A model generated the notes under the pieces. The model was not told the DNA's origin and made no database searches. It worked only from the letters and a program-made list of their open reading frames with translations. Shown here piece after piece: positions 26,999-36,289 of a stretch of DNA of 64,000 nucleotides. The stretch is taken from assembly GCF_004005845.1 (NCBI RefSeq), contig NZ_SADE01000001.1, positions 2,046,001-2,110,000 of the forward strand, read 5' to 3'. The position numbers and the translations under genes are program-made. The stretch is from Hwanghaeella grinnelliae (lineage in GTDB: Bacteria; Pseudomonadota; Alphaproteobacteria; UBA8366; Aestuariispiraceae). The number at the start of each line of letters is the position of its first letter. Within the stretch, counting starts at the first letter, position 1.

Positions 26999-27024
26999 TT
27001 TAATATGTTCAAGAACATATTAAA
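26999..27024. promoter_or_regulatory. Perfect 26-bp TetR-type operator between GST and TetR genes
   Basis: TTTAATATGTTC (26999-27010) and GAACATATTAAA (27013-27024) are exact inverted arms of 12 bp around AA. The site lies 26 bp before the TetR start and 63 bp before the GST start. Palindromes like this are the usual operators of divergent TetR regulators, so repression of both genes is expected. Confidence 0.75.
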
Positions 27025-27050
27025 ATCCGCAGAAATCCAGGAAAAACACC

Positions 27051-27635
27051 ATGCCTCTGTCACGTGAACACAAAAAGAATACGCGAACCCGAATCCTGGA
27101 AGCCGCCAGGCGCCTGTTCAACAAACGAGGATTCAACAACGTGCCGATCGACGACATCATGGCGGAAGCGGGCCTGACACGTGGCGGTTTCTACAACCAT
27201 TTCCGCGCTAAGGAAGACCTTTACGCGGAAGCGTTGACCACCTTTGCGGACGGGGCGAAACGCGCCGTCATCAGCAGCGCCCATACGGGACCGGACCGGG
27301 TCCTCTCCTTCATCCGGGGCTATATTTCCCGTCGCCACTTGCAGACCGTTGAGGATCAATGCCCGCTGATCGCTCTTTCAACCGATGTCGCGCGGGCCGG
27401 ACCGGCCACTAGGCAGGCATATGAAGGAATCGTGCGCAACATAATCGAATTCTTCGAAAACGAAGCACCCAGCAATGATACGCTGACGGCGCGGGAGCGC
27501 AGCCTTGCCACCGCCGCCATTTGCATCGGCGCAATGGTCTTGGCCCGGACCGTCGATGACAAGTCTCTGGCCGAAGAGATCTGCGATGCGTCACGCAAAT
27601 TGGCGGAAGAAACCGTCATACCGTCAAAGGCATAA
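27051..27635 (+). CDS. TetR/AcrR family regulator
   Basis: A 194-residue repressor. The N-terminal helix-turn-helix is clear (TRTRILEAARRLFNKRGFNNVPIDDIMAEAGLTRGGFYNHFRAKEDLYAEAL). The C-terminal ligand domain contains CPLIALSTDVARAGPATRQAYEGIV and ends in SRKLAEETVIPSKA. Ligands are often toxic electrophiles or aromatics when the partner is a GST; that is inference. The palindrome 26 bp upstream suggests autoregulation. A poly-A-rich stretch (GGAAAAACACC) precedes the ATG. Confidence 0.92.
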   Translation: MPLSREHKKNTRTRILEAARRLFNKRGFNNVPIDDIMAEAGLTRGGFYNHFRAKEDLYAEALTTFADGAKRAVISSAHTGPDRVLSFIRGYISRRHLQTVEDQCPLIALSTDVARAGPATRQAYEGIVRNIIEFFENEAPSNDTLTARERSLATAAICIGAMVLARTVDDKSLAEEICDASRKLAEETVIPSKA

Positions 27636-27653
27636 CGGCAGCCAGGGGCCCGG

Positions 27654-28586
27654 TCAGTGCTGCTTCTTGAACTTTTCCGACAGGAAAATACCGAACAAAA
27701 CCAGGAGCAGCGCCACGCCATGGAAGATGTGGAATTCCTCTCCCAGGAAAGCGACGGCCATGCCGGAAGCAAAAATCGGCACCAAATTGACGAAGACCCC
27801 GGCGCGACTGGGCCCAATCTTCTCAACCCCCGTAATGAAACAAAGTTGAGAGACGAAGGAAGGAAAAATCGTTACAGCCAAGACAATGAGCCAACCCAAC
27901 GGAGTCGGTGCCAGGAAATCACCCATGATTATCTCACCGGCGAAGAAAGGCAGGGACACGAAGAAAGCGACAATGGACAGGCCGGAGAATAATCCAAGCG
28001 TCGACACCGGCGGTTTACGCCGCAATCCGATGGCATAACTGGCGTATAGGAAGGCTGCCACCAGCATCAGAAAATCGCCGTCATTAACCGTCAACGTGAC
28101 GAGGCGATCCATACTGCCACGGGTGACAACAACGACAACGCCAACCAGAGTGACCACCACCCCCAACCCCTGGATGACGCGAATCTTCTCCTTGTACAGA
28201 AGGTAGCTGCCGACCATCACGAAAACCGGAATCGCCCCCTGAATAATGCCCAAATTGATCGCTGTCGTACTATGGGCTGCGATATAATAGACGGCATTGA
28301 ACAGCGTAAATCCGGCGGCGCCCATGGCGCAGACAAAACGCCAATGACGTTTCAACATTGGCAAATCGCGCAACAGAGGTCCGCGCATGAACAGCGCGAT
28401 CAACAGAACGACCCCGCCCCAACGGGCAGTCACCAATGCAAGCGGTGAAATCTCACCGACCGCCAGCCGGCTCAATACGGCGTTCCCGCCCCAGCACAAA
28501 GTAGCGAAGGTCAGAAACATATAGGCATCGATGGACCATTTCGGTCCCATGTCTGGCGCGTTGGAAGCCTTGGCTGTATCGCTCAT
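27654..28586 (-). CDS. EamA/DMT family permease
   Basis: A 310-residue membrane protein with about ten helices in two EamA repeats (AYMFLTFATLCWGGNAVLSRLAVGE, then the second repeat from about residue 160 with FLMLVAAFLYASYAIGLRR). It has the usual EamA start WGGN and an exporter-like C-terminus (GVALLLVLFGIFLSEKFKK). It is distinct in sequence from the DMT protein at 2378. Its substrate is unknown. It converges on the TetR gene with an 18 bp gap, and its promoter region is shared with SelO. Confidence 0.88.
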   Translation of the reverse strand: MSDTAKASNAPDMGPKWSIDAYMFLTFATLCWGGNAVLSRLAVGEISPLALVTARWGGVVLLIALFMRGPLLRDLPMLKRHWRFVCAMGAAGFTLFNAVYYIAAHSTTAINLGIIQGAIPVFVMVGSYLLYKEKIRVIQGLGVVVTLVGVVVVVTRGSMDRLVTLTVNDGDFLMLVAAFLYASYAIGLRRKPPVSTLGLFSGLSIVAFFVSLPFFAGEIIMGDFLAPTPLGWLIVLAVTIFPSFVSQLCFITGVEKIGPSRAGVFVNLVPIFASGMAVAFLGEEFHIFHGVALLLVLFGIFLSEKFKKQH

Positions 28587-28740
28587 ACTAATTCTACTCG
28601 TCCTGAAACACGCCGTTGCGGCAAAGCCCGGGCCGGCCCTTGATTTTATATGCGGCGGTATAAGTGTGGGATGAGGTAAACACTATCTTCCCGGCGCCGT
28701 CGAGCCATCAGCGCTGACAGGAAGCGCAAAGGAGTTTTTC

Positions 28741-30168
28741 TTGCCCGTATCGCCAGCTTACCATCCCGACATTCGCCATCCGGCCTTGGGGGATGCGTTC
28801 TACGTCCCGGTACAACCGGCCGACTTTCCTAAACACATCCTGCGGTTCCGGAACGACCGATGGGCGAAACGGGTCGGGCTGGACACATTGACCGATGAAG
28901 AGTGGATCGCTCATTGCGGCCGGTTCGAACCATTGCCGGACAATCTGCCCAATCCTTTGGCGCTGCGATATCACGGACACCAATTCAGGGTCTACAACCC
29001 GGAACTGGGTGACGGTCGCGGGTTCCTCTACGCGCAACTGCGGGAAGGTCAGAGCGGACGTTTACTGGACCTTGGCACGAAAGGGTCCGGCCAGACGCCC
29101 TGGTCCCGTCAGGGGGACGGGCGTCTGACCCTGAAAGGCGGGGTCCGGGAAATCCTGGCGACCGAGATGCTGGAAGCGCTTGGCGTCAACACCTCAAAAA
29201 CCTTCAGCCTGATCGAAACCGGTGAAGCGCTGTATCGCGGCGACGAACCCTCCCCCACCCGTTCCGCCGTTCTGGTGCGGCTCAGCCACGGGCATATCCG
29301 TTTCGGGACATTTCAGCGGCTGCTGGTGACCGGACAAGCGGCTGAGAAACGCACCCTTGTCGACTATGTGATAGAGACCTATTGGCCGGAAGCCGCCGAC
29401 AGCTCCGAACCCGTGATCGCGCTCTACACCGCCATCATGCGCGCTTTGGCCAGGAAGGGCGCACAATGGTTCGCCGCCGGCTTCGTCCACGGTGTGCTGA
29501 ATACGGACAATATGGCCATTACGGGTGAAAGTTTCGACTACGGCCCTTGGCGCTTTCTGCCGGTTTTGGACCCGGGTTTCACCGCGGCCTATTTCGACAA
29601 TGCAGGTCTGTACAGTTTCGGCCGACAGCCTGAAGCATTGCACTGGAACCTCGCCCGTCTCGCGGAATGCCTGTTGGACTTGGCCCCACAGGAAAAGTTG
29701 GAAGAGGTCATCGGACAATTCGGCCAATTGTTCGAAGACGAACTGGTCCTGCAGACTTTCTGGCGCCTTGGGCTGGAAGTCCGGGACATGGACCAGGCGC
29801 AAGAGCTGACACGGGCCTTCTACGCAGCCTTACGGGAAAGCGGTGCGCCTTATGAACAGGCTTTCTTCGACCTCGCCCTGGGCGCCGAGGCAGCACGTTT
29901 AGAGAAATCTCCCAGTGCCGAAATCTACAGGTCCGACACATTCGCGGACTTGCTGCGTGCAATTCGCGGCGCAGCGCCCGCGATCGCTACATCTAAGAAT
30001 GCCTATTTCGATGGCCCGGGACCGGTCACGATGTTGGTGGAAGACGTGGAAGCCATATGGACGGACATCGACAAGAACGACGACTGGACATCACTGGAAC
30101 GCAAGGTCGGAGAGATTCGGGCCATGGGCGACGCCTATGCAGGAATCCCACGCGGCAATCCAATTTAA
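28741..30168 (+). CDS. selO: Protein adenylyltransferase SelO (YdiU family)
   Basis: A 475-residue pseudokinase-fold enzyme that transfers AMP from ATP to Ser, Thr or Tyr of target proteins, linked to redox stress in E. coli. Family blocks are clear: LALRYHGHQFRVYNPELGDGRGFLYAQLRE, LLDLGTKGSGQTPWSRQGDGRLTLKGGVRE, TEMLEALGVNTSKTFSLIETGE and the metal-binding FVHGVLNTDNMAITGESFDYGPW. The C-terminus has no CxxC or UxxC motif. It starts with TTG at 28741, with AAAGGAG 6 bases upstream. It ends 2 bp before the stop of the convergent kinase gene at 30170. Confidence 0.92.
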   Translation: MPVSPAYHPDIRHPALGDAFYVPVQPADFPKHILRFRNDRWAKRVGLDTLTDEEWIAHCGRFEPLPDNLPNPLALRYHGHQFRVYNPELGDGRGFLYAQLREGQSGRLLDLGTKGSGQTPWSRQGDGRLTLKGGVREILATEMLEALGVNTSKTFSLIETGEALYRGDEPSPTRSAVLVRLSHGHIRFGTFQRLLVTGQAAEKRTLVDYVIETYWPEAADSSEPVIALYTAIMRALARKGAQWFAAGFVHGVLNTDNMAITGESFDYGPWRFLPVLDPGFTAAYFDNAGLYSFGRQPEALHWNLARLAECLLDLAPQEKLEEVIGQFGQLFEDELVLQTFWRLGLEVRDMDQAQELTRAFYAALRESGAPYEQAFFDLALGAEAARLEKSPSAEIYRSDTFADLLRAIRGAAPAIATSKNAYFDGPGPVTMLVEDVEAIWTDIDKNDDWTSLERKVGEIRAMGDAYAGIPRGNPI

Positions 30169-30169
30169 G

Positions 30170-32044
30170 TCAGGTTTCGTCCCCGGCGTCGTCTTCATTG
30201 ATTTCTGCGGACGCGATCGGGAAGAAGACGGTAACGGTCGTTCCCTTGCCGACCTCGCTTTCGATCTGCATCTCCCCGTCATGGTCGGACATCAGGGACT
30301 TCACGATCGACAGGCCAAGTCCTGCGCCTTCCTGGGCAACATAGGCGTCGGTCAACCCGCGTGAGAAAGGTTCCGCGATGAATGGCAGTCGATTGGCCGG
30401 AATACCGACACCGGTATCGGCAACCTGAATAGAGACGAACCCGTCCCGTTCTGTCGCCGTGACGGTAATACTACCGCCGGTTTCGGTGAACTTCACAGCG
30501 TTGGAAAGCATGTTGTTCATGACCTGGCGGGCCGATCGTGCGTCGGCGCGGACTTTCGGCAGATCCGGCGCCGCATTGATCACCAGGGCCACACCCTTGT
30601 CCGAAATCGCCTTTTGGAAATCATTCTCCGCGAAATCCAGAATCTCACGGACATCCACCGCCCTGAATTCGTAGGTCCGTTTGCCGGCTTCGATGGCGGA
30701 AATGTCGAGCACCTGATCGACCAGCCCCAGCATATGGCCGCCGCTGCTGCGGATAGCATCCGCATATTCCAAGTACTTTTCACCGCCGAGAGGACCGAAA
30801 TACTGCCCCTTCAGCATTTCGCTGAATCCCAGGATCGCGTTCAACGGTGTCCGGAATTCATGGCTCATCGTGGCCAGGAACTCTGACTTCGCCTGGTTTG
30901 CTTCCTCGGCCCGCCGCAAGGCGGCATCCAGCGCCCGGGCGGATTCCTTTTCAGGCGTTACGTCCCGTCCGGTGCCCCGGAATCCAGTAAAATTACCGTT
31001 TTCATCGAACACCGGATCACCGTTAAGGCTGATCGTCCGTGGTCCACCGGACGGCCCGTGGATGTCATAGGCAAAGTTCCGGAACGGCCGGTGGTTCTCC
31101 AGGTCGTTCATGTGCTGTTGCCATTTCGGCCGGTCCATCATTTCGGAGGTCAGGTCGTAACGGCTCTTCCCAATGGCGTGCGCGACATTGATACCGAGAA
31201 CCTCACCGGCCCGGGGAGAAAAATAGGTGAAGCGGAAATCCGAATCCATTTCCCACAGCCAGTCGGAGGCGATCTCGGCAAAGGAACGGAACCGCTGCTC
31301 ACTTTCCTTCAAGGCTACCGCGGCCTTGGCCCGCGCCTGAATATGGCTGCTGACGGAGCCTAACAGTTTATTGACGCTTTCGACGACGGCCCGGAATTCG
31401 TTGGCGGGATAGGAATTCGCATCGGGCAGAAGACCCTTCTTCGGGTCATCGGGGTCGATCCGGGAGAACTCGTTGGCCATTTTGACCAGCGGACGCGTGA
31501 ACAGCCTATTGAAAATGAACAACAGGATGATCGCCAGGATCAGCGCGCGCCCAAGGGCAAACAGGATTTCATACCCCGCCTGGCGCAGCACATACATCGC
31601 CGCCTGCTCGGAGGATACTTCCACCACCAGTGTCCCGATCACCTTGTCCGGTTCCAAGGCATGATGAAGCGGCGCAGAAATCGATGTCACCTCGATCGGC
31701 AGGAAATTGGCGGTCCAATTCTCTTTATAGTTGGATTTCTTGCTGCTGCTGCTGACCAGGGAATTCCCAAATTCGTCGAATATCTCAACGGTGACGATGG
31801 GTACGAACCGCAACAGGCCGTCTGCGACGCCCGAAGCAAGATAACGGTCATAAGTGAAGGCGGCCTGACTTGCCGCACCTTCGACCGAATCGATCACCGC
31901 ATTCGACGTCTTACGGATATCGACCAATTGCTGGTCGTATTCCCGGGCAAGCTGGGCAATCCCGAAAACAAGCCCCACCCCGACGGCGATCACGAAGATC
32001 AGCCAGGTCTGAAGCAACGTCACGCTGCGGGAGGGTTTGAACAT
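30170..32044 (-). CDS. PAS-domain sensor histidine kinase
   Basis: A 624-residue membrane kinase. It has a transmembrane helix at about 12-32, a periplasmic domain, and a second helix at about 161-178. Then follow a linker with a HAMP-like amphipathic stretch, a PAS domain at about 250-365 (SFAEIASDWLWEMDSDFRFTYFSP), HisKA with H395 (FLATMSHEFRTPLNAILGF) and an HATPase with N-box MNNMLSNAVKF, DTGVGIP and GAGLGLSIVKSL. The PAS domain is close in sequence to PAS2 of the hybrid kinase at 36917 ([19 protein letters not shown]). I use the ATG at 32044. No response regulator gene is adjacent; partner and signal are unknown. Confidence 0.9.
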   Translation of the reverse strand: MFKPSRSVTLLQTWLIFVIAVGVGLVFGIAQLAREYDQQLVDIRKTSNAVIDSVEGAASQAAFTYDRYLASGVADGLLRFVPIVTVEIFDEFGNSLVSSSSKKSNYKENWTANFLPIEVTSISAPLHHALEPDKVIGTLVVEVSSEQAAMYVLRQAGYEILFALGRALILAIILLFIFNRLFTRPLVKMANEFSRIDPDDPKKGLLPDANSYPANEFRAVVESVNKLLGSVSSHIQARAKAAVALKESEQRFRSFAEIASDWLWEMDSDFRFTYFSPRAGEVLGINVAHAIGKSRYDLTSEMMDRPKWQQHMNDLENHRPFRNFAYDIHGPSGGPRTISLNGDPVFDENGNFTGFRGTGRDVTPEKESARALDAALRRAEEANQAKSEFLATMSHEFRTPLNAILGFSEMLKGQYFGPLGGEKYLEYADAIRSSGGHMLGLVDQVLDISAIEAGKRTYEFRAVDVREILDFAENDFQKAISDKGVALVINAAPDLPKVRADARSARQVMNNMLSNAVKFTETGGSITVTATERDGFVSIQVADTGVGIPANRLPFIAEPFSRGLTDAYVAQEGAGLGLSIVKSLMSDHDGEMQIESEVGKGTTVTVFFPIASAEINEDDAGDET

Positions 32045-32172
32045 GGGTGACCAGAGACCGCGTATTTTTATCAAACAGATCCGATATTTAGAGACGGCAT
32101 CCCCGGCCCTAGAAGAATGTATATTAGACTTGGCTGGGACGATGTGTCACCAACGCAAACGAAACGCCCCCA

Positions 32173-34602
32173 TCAACCGCGCATTCGTGCGCCATCCCCG
32201 TCAAAAAGCGGTTTGGAAATCAGCCGTGCCGGTCGGATATCGCCCAGAATCTCAATTTCGACATCGAGACCATCGGCAATCAGCGCCACGGGAAGAAAAC
32301 CGATCGCAATCGACTTGTCCGCGTAATGGGAATATCCGCCGGAGGTTACGAAACCCTTAATCTCGCCGGCGACATAGATCGGCTCATATCCCACCGCATC
32401 TGCATCCGCCGCATCGACGACAAACGAGCACAGTTTTCTAGACGGGCCCGCTGATTTTTCCGCCATGGCCGCTGCCTTTCCGATGAAATCGACCGGCTTG
32501 TTGTACGATATGAAACGGTCCATGCCGGTCTCGGCCGGCGTATAATCCGGGCCGAATTCGCTGAGCCAGGACCCGAAGAACTTGTCCAGGCGCAAACTCA
32601 TCATCGCCCGCATGCCGAACGGCTTCAGGCCGAGGCCCTCACCCGCCGCCGTCAGGGCCGCATACAGGGCCCGTTGGTCATCGGCCCCGACATAGATTTC
32701 ATAGCCCAGATCCCCGGTATAAGAGACCCGCTGCACCACCGCGCGGGTCAAACCGACATCCATCTCCCGGACATCCATGAACCGGAAGGCATCGCCGGAC
32801 ACATCAGCCCTTGTGGCACGGCTCAACAATGTTCGGGCGTTCGGCCCGGCGATCTGGAAACCGATCCGGCGGGTCGAGACATTCTCGATCTCGACCCCCG
32901 ACGCCGGCAGATGGGCAAGGAACCATCGCATGTGATAGGCCTGCGCCCCAAAAGACGCAGTCAATTGAAACTCCTCCTCGCCGCGGTGATTTTCCAGGCA
33001 GGAAATCGTGAAATCGCCGATCAGGCGTCCTTTCGGACTGAGCATCGGTGTCAGGCTGAGACGTCCCGGTTTCGGAACCCGTCCCGCCATGATCGTATCG
33101 ATCCAATCCCGGGCGCCCGGCCCGGTGACGCGATACTTGCCGAAATTGTGAATTTCGTTGATGCCGACCGCTTCGCGCACGGCGCGCACTTCGGCGGCAA
33201 CCGCGTCGAACGCATTGGAACGCCGGAAGCTGGGCGTTTCGAATAGCGGTTCGCCTTCCGGTGCGAAGTAATTCACCGCTTCCATACCATAACCGGCGCC
33301 AAAGACCGCCCGCTGCTGCTTCCAAATATCGTAGGCAGGCGTCGTCTGGAACGGCCTGGCCGCCGGCAGTTCCTCATTCGGGTAGGAGATGGAGAAACGC
33401 CGCTGATAGTTCTCCCGCACCTTGGTGCGCGTATAACCCGGCGTGATCCAATCGCCGAAGCGTGCCACATCCATAGCGAAGACATCGCGGCTTGGTTCGC
33501 CCTCGACCATCCATTCGGCCAGGGACAGGCCGACACCGCCACCCTGCGAAAAACCGGCCATGACGCCGCAGGCCGACCAATAGTTCCGCAGTCCCGGAAC
33601 CGGCCCAACCAAGGGGTTTCCGTCCGGCGCGAAAGTAAAGGGGCCATTGATCACCGTCTTGATCCCGGCGCGCTCCAATACGGGGAACCGCTTGCAGGCA
33701 AAGGCAACGGAATCCTCAATCCGATCCAACTTGTTCTCGAGCAATTCATGCCCGAAATCCCATGGCGTTCCGTCGACCGCCCAGGGATCGCAATTCTGTT
33801 CGTAAAACCCGATACAAATCCCACGGCCTTCCTGGCGCAGGTAACTTTCGCCTTCCGGGTCCATCACATGGGGCAGTTCACTGCTGCGCTCAAAGACCTC
33901 GGGCGTTTCCTCCGTCACCAAATACTGATGTTCCATGGGATGCAGCGGCAGATAGACACCGGCCATCGCGCCGACTTCCCTGGCCCAAAGCCCGCCTGCA
34001 TTGACCACATGTTCCGCGTGAACGGTTCCTTGCTCCGTCACCACATCCCAGGTGCCGTCGGGTCGCTGTGTCGTTGCATGGACCGGGTTGCGCAACACGA
34101 TCTCCGCCCCCGCCATGCGCGCCGCCTTGGCATAGGCATGGGTGGTCCCGGATGGGTCAAGATGACCATCCAGCGGATCGTAGAGCCCACCCAATACGCC
34201 TTCCACATTCGTGATCGGTGAGATTTTCGCGATCTCTTCCGGACCGATGAATTCCGTCTCCAGGCCCATATAACGGTGCTTGGCCCGTTCAGCCTTCAGG
34301 TGATCGACCCGTTCCGGCGATGTCGCCAAAGTCACGCCCCCCACATGGTGGAGGCCGCAACTCATCCCCGTTATTTCTTCAAGCTCCTTGTAGAGCCGGA
34401 TGGTATAGCCTTGAAGCGCCGCCATGTTGGTATCGCCGTTCAGGGTATGAAAGCCGCCGGCTGCATGCCAAGTCGATCCAGATGTCAGCTCCGACCGTTC
34501 GATCAGCATGACGTCGTTCCAGCCGAATTTCGTCAGGTGGTATAAAACCGAACACCCAACGACCCCGCCGCCAATGACCACTACCTGCGCCGATGTTTTC
34601 AT
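32173..34602 (-). CDS. FAD-dependent dimethylglycine/sarcosine dehydrogenase-like protein with GcvT domains
   Basis: An 809-residue fusion. The N-terminal DAO-type FAD domain (residues 1-370) starts VVVIGGGVVGCSVLYHLTKF, and SGSTWHAAGG includes H46, the residue to which FAD is covalently attached in dimethylglycine and sarcosine dehydrogenases. The C-terminal part (about 380-809) is the FAO_M/GcvT folate-binding module (IHNFGKYRVTGPGARDW, then VSYTGDLGYEIYV). It would demethylate an N-methylated amine (dimethylglycine, sarcosine or a relative) with tetrahydrofolate as formaldehyde acceptor. Creatinase at 391-1629 makes sarcosine, so a shared pathway is possible, but the genes are 30 kb apart. 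A short YciI gene is divergent. Confidence 0.88.
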   Translation of the reverse strand: MKTSAQVVVIGGGVVGCSVLYHLTKFGWNDVMLIERSELTSGSTWHAAGGFHTLNGDTNMAALQGYTIRLYKELEEITGMSCGLHHVGGVTLATSPERVDHLKAERAKHRYMGLETEFIGPEEIAKISPITNVEGVLGGLYDPLDGHLDPSGTTHAYAKAARMAGAEIVLRNPVHATTQRPDGTWDVVTEQGTVHAEHVVNAGGLWAREVGAMAGVYLPLHPMEHQYLVTEETPEVFERSSELPHVMDPEGESYLRQEGRGICIGFYEQNCDPWAVDGTPWDFGHELLENKLDRIEDSVAFACKRFPVLERAGIKTVINGPFTFAPDGNPLVGPVPGLRNYWSACGVMAGFSQGGGVGLSLAEWMVEGEPSRDVFAMDVARFGDWITPGYTRTKVRENYQRRFSISYPNEELPAARPFQTTPAYDIWKQQRAVFGAGYGMEAVNYFAPEGEPLFETPSFRRSNAFDAVAAEVRAVREAVGINEIHNFGKYRVTGPGARDWIDTIMAGRVPKPGRLSLTPMLSPKGRLIGDFTISCLENHRGEEEFQLTASFGAQAYHMRWFLAHLPASGVEIENVSTRRIGFQIAGPNARTLLSRATRADVSGDAFRFMDVREMDVGLTRAVVQRVSYTGDLGYEIYVGADDQRALYAALTAAGEGLGLKPFGMRAMMSLRLDKFFGSWLSEFGPDYTPAETGMDRFISYNKPVDFIGKAAAMAEKSAGPSRKLCSFVVDAADADAVGYEPIYVAGEIKGFVTSGGYSHYADKSIAIGFLPVALIADGLDVEIEILGDIRPARLISKPLFDGDGARMRG

Positions 34603-34919
34603 TTATCCCTCACGCAATTCCAAAAATTGTCGGACCCGAAAATCTCGTCACCTCGGGTATCCTCAGCGACGGCCCAAGTTTCAAATAACTGAAGCCCCCG
34701 GATCCGCAAGGCCCGTTTCACGAGGCCCCATTTTGCAGTTCGCGCGCCGTTTGCATTCCGGCCCCCCCCTTCGCCCGGTCGCGGGACACCGTCAAGACCG
34801 TGCGCCACGCTTTCTGGACCTGCAATGGCGCGGATCAATTCCGCAAAGCTTCGGCTCACCCTCGTCCGGCCAGACGCTTACTGTCGCCGCCGAAACAAAC
34901 GAAAGGAAGGAAAAGCATC
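34603..34919. other. Divergent intergenic region, 317 bp
   Basis: This lies between the starts of the dehydrogenase (minus) and YciI (plus). I see no convincing promoter pair, operator, riboswitch or small gene. A minus-strand open frame here (34599-34859) overlaps the dehydrogenase start by ATGA but has no ribosome site or recognisable protein, so it is not annotated. Confidence 0.5.
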
Positions 34920-35219
34920 ATGTTTGTCGTATTTTTCGAAGACGACGGGGCCGCCGCGGACCAACGCAGCATCCACATGCAGGCGCATTTGACATTCCTG
35001 GAAAGGAACGCCGACCGGATCAAAGCCGCAGGCCCCGTCAGCGATCCACGCTCCAGCCTCCCGGCGGGTGGCCTTTGGACGGTCGACTGCAAGGATGAAG
35101 AAGATGTCTGGGATTTGGTGAAAAGCGACCCTTTCTGGCCCACCGGTCTGCGGAAATCAGTGACCGTTCACCGCTGGCATCGGGTCTTCGCAGACGGAAT
35201 AAGGCAAGCCGACAGTTGA
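34920..35219 (+). CDS. YciI-like protein
   Basis: A 99-residue ferredoxin-like-fold protein of the YCII family: FVVFFEDDG start, HMQAHLTFLERNADRIKAAGPVSD with the family His and Asp, and LVKSDPFWPTGLRKSVTVHRWHRV. Members are thought to be small enzymes or dimeric accessory proteins, with a His-Asp pair in the active site. An AAGGAAGGAAAA stretch precedes the ATG at 34920. Divergent placement from the dehydrogenase suggests a role with it, such as handling a reactive product (inference). Confidence 0.85.
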   Translation: MFVVFFEDDGAAADQRSIHMQAHLTFLERNADRIKAAGPVSDPRSSLPAGGLWTVDCKDEEDVWDLVKSDPFWPTGLRKSVTVHRWHRVFADGIRQADS

Positions 35220-35351
35220 CGCCCATTCCAGCAATGTTTGGCCGGCTTGTGCGCGCGGTCACAGTCGGCCCGGGCGGAGTTTGCATAAATTGCGTCTTAA
35301 GAGGCACGGGGTTACGATCAAATTTGCACCTAAATTGGTGGAGGATGTCGC

Positions 35352-36167
35352 GTGCCTGTTCCTGGAAAGATCTTAGCTCTCATCGCGGCCCTGTTCATCA
35401 CGGTCGGCACAACATCAGTCAGGGCGGCGGGGTTCGACATCAGCGTCGTTTTCGGCGGCGGCCTCACCACCAGTCAGCAAAGTGTGTTCTCCCAAGCTGA
35501 ATCATTCTGGGAATCTTTGATCACAGGGTATCAACCCGGCATCACACTGTCCGGGATCACCATTCAAGCCTCCGGCGTTCCAATTGACGGAAATGGGCAA
35601 ATCCTCGGGCAAGCCGGTCCAACGTCCGGTGTTTTTCAGCAAGGGTTCGGAATTGCCACCCAAGGGGTGATGCAGTTCGATACCGCCGACCTCGGGGTCT
35701 TGGAAACCGCGGGTCTGCTGGACGAAGTCATCATCCATGAAATGGCCCATGTCATGGGGTTCGGCACGCTCTGGGAGCTGAATGGCCTCTCCGCACCCGG
35801 ATCCGGGCAATATACCGGTCAGAACGCGTTGGACATATACCGCCTGGAATTCGACCCGCTCGCAACCTTCATTCCCGTCGAATTGGACGGTGGCGAAGGC
35901 ACGGCTGACGGGCATTGGGACGAAGGCTGGGCTGGCACCGCCAATGAATTGATGACAGGTTTCTTAAACGTTCCGGCCTTCATCAGCGCCACGACTGTCG
36001 CGTCTTTCCAGGACTTGGGCTACACGACGATCGATCTTGTGGTCGCGGTTCCGCTTCCCGCTTCAGCATTGCTACTGCTCGCGGGGCTCGGCTGCCTCGG
36101 TGGGGTGCGATTCACCGCACGCCGCCGTAATCACCGTGCCGCAAAGCATCCATCCAGCGTCGCCTAA
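35352..36167 (+). CDS. Secreted leishmanolysin-like zinc metalloprotease with VPLPA C-terminal anchor
   Basis: A 271-residue exported protein. A signal peptide (ILALIAALFITVGTTSVRA) is followed by about 215 residues with the zinc motif HEMAHVMGFGTLW at about residue 131, which fits the HExxH-x2-G pattern of metzincin or leishmanolysin-like peptidases. The His of DGHWDE may be the third metal ligand. At the C-terminus VPLPASALLLLAGLGCLGG plus a basic tail (RFTARRR) is a PEP-CTERM-type sorting signal of the VPLPA kind. It starts with GTG at 35352, with GGAGG 7 bases upstream. Stand-alone gene; the substrate is unknown. The exosortase-like enzyme expected for such tails is not in the window. Confidence 0.82.
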   Translation: MPVPGKILALIAALFITVGTTSVRAAGFDISVVFGGGLTTSQQSVFSQAESFWESLITGYQPGITLSGITIQASGVPIDGNGQILGQAGPTSGVFQQGFGIATQGVMQFDTADLGVLETAGLLDEVIIHEMAHVMGFGTLWELNGLSAPGSGQYTGQNALDIYRLEFDPLATFIPVELDGGEGTADGHWDEGWAGTANELMTGFLNVPAFISATTVASFQDLGYTTIDLVVAVPLPASALLLLAGLGCLGGVRFTARRRNHRAAKHPSSVA

Positions 36168-36289
36168 CCTGTAAACTCTTTTCGGTCCGCGGCGAAAGAC
36201 AGGTTTTCCGACGCCTCCAACTGTATTAGGACGTTTCAGGCATACGTATCTTGGTACGTTGCCTCGACTGTTTCGCTGGTGGAACGGCA

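Noticed and set aside
27001-27006. -10 box for the TetR gene paired with TTGACT at 26972
   Set aside because: The spacing to the -35 box is 23 bp, too long for a usual promoter.
34599-34859. 86-residue minus-strand frame before the dehydrogenase, overlapping its start by ATGA
   Set aside because: GTG start without a ribosome site, no recognisable domain, odd composition. Likely a shadow of GC-rich DNA.
34603-34919. Glycine riboswitch before the GcvT-domain enzyme
   Set aside because: I could not find the conserved tandem aptamer core on the minus strand.
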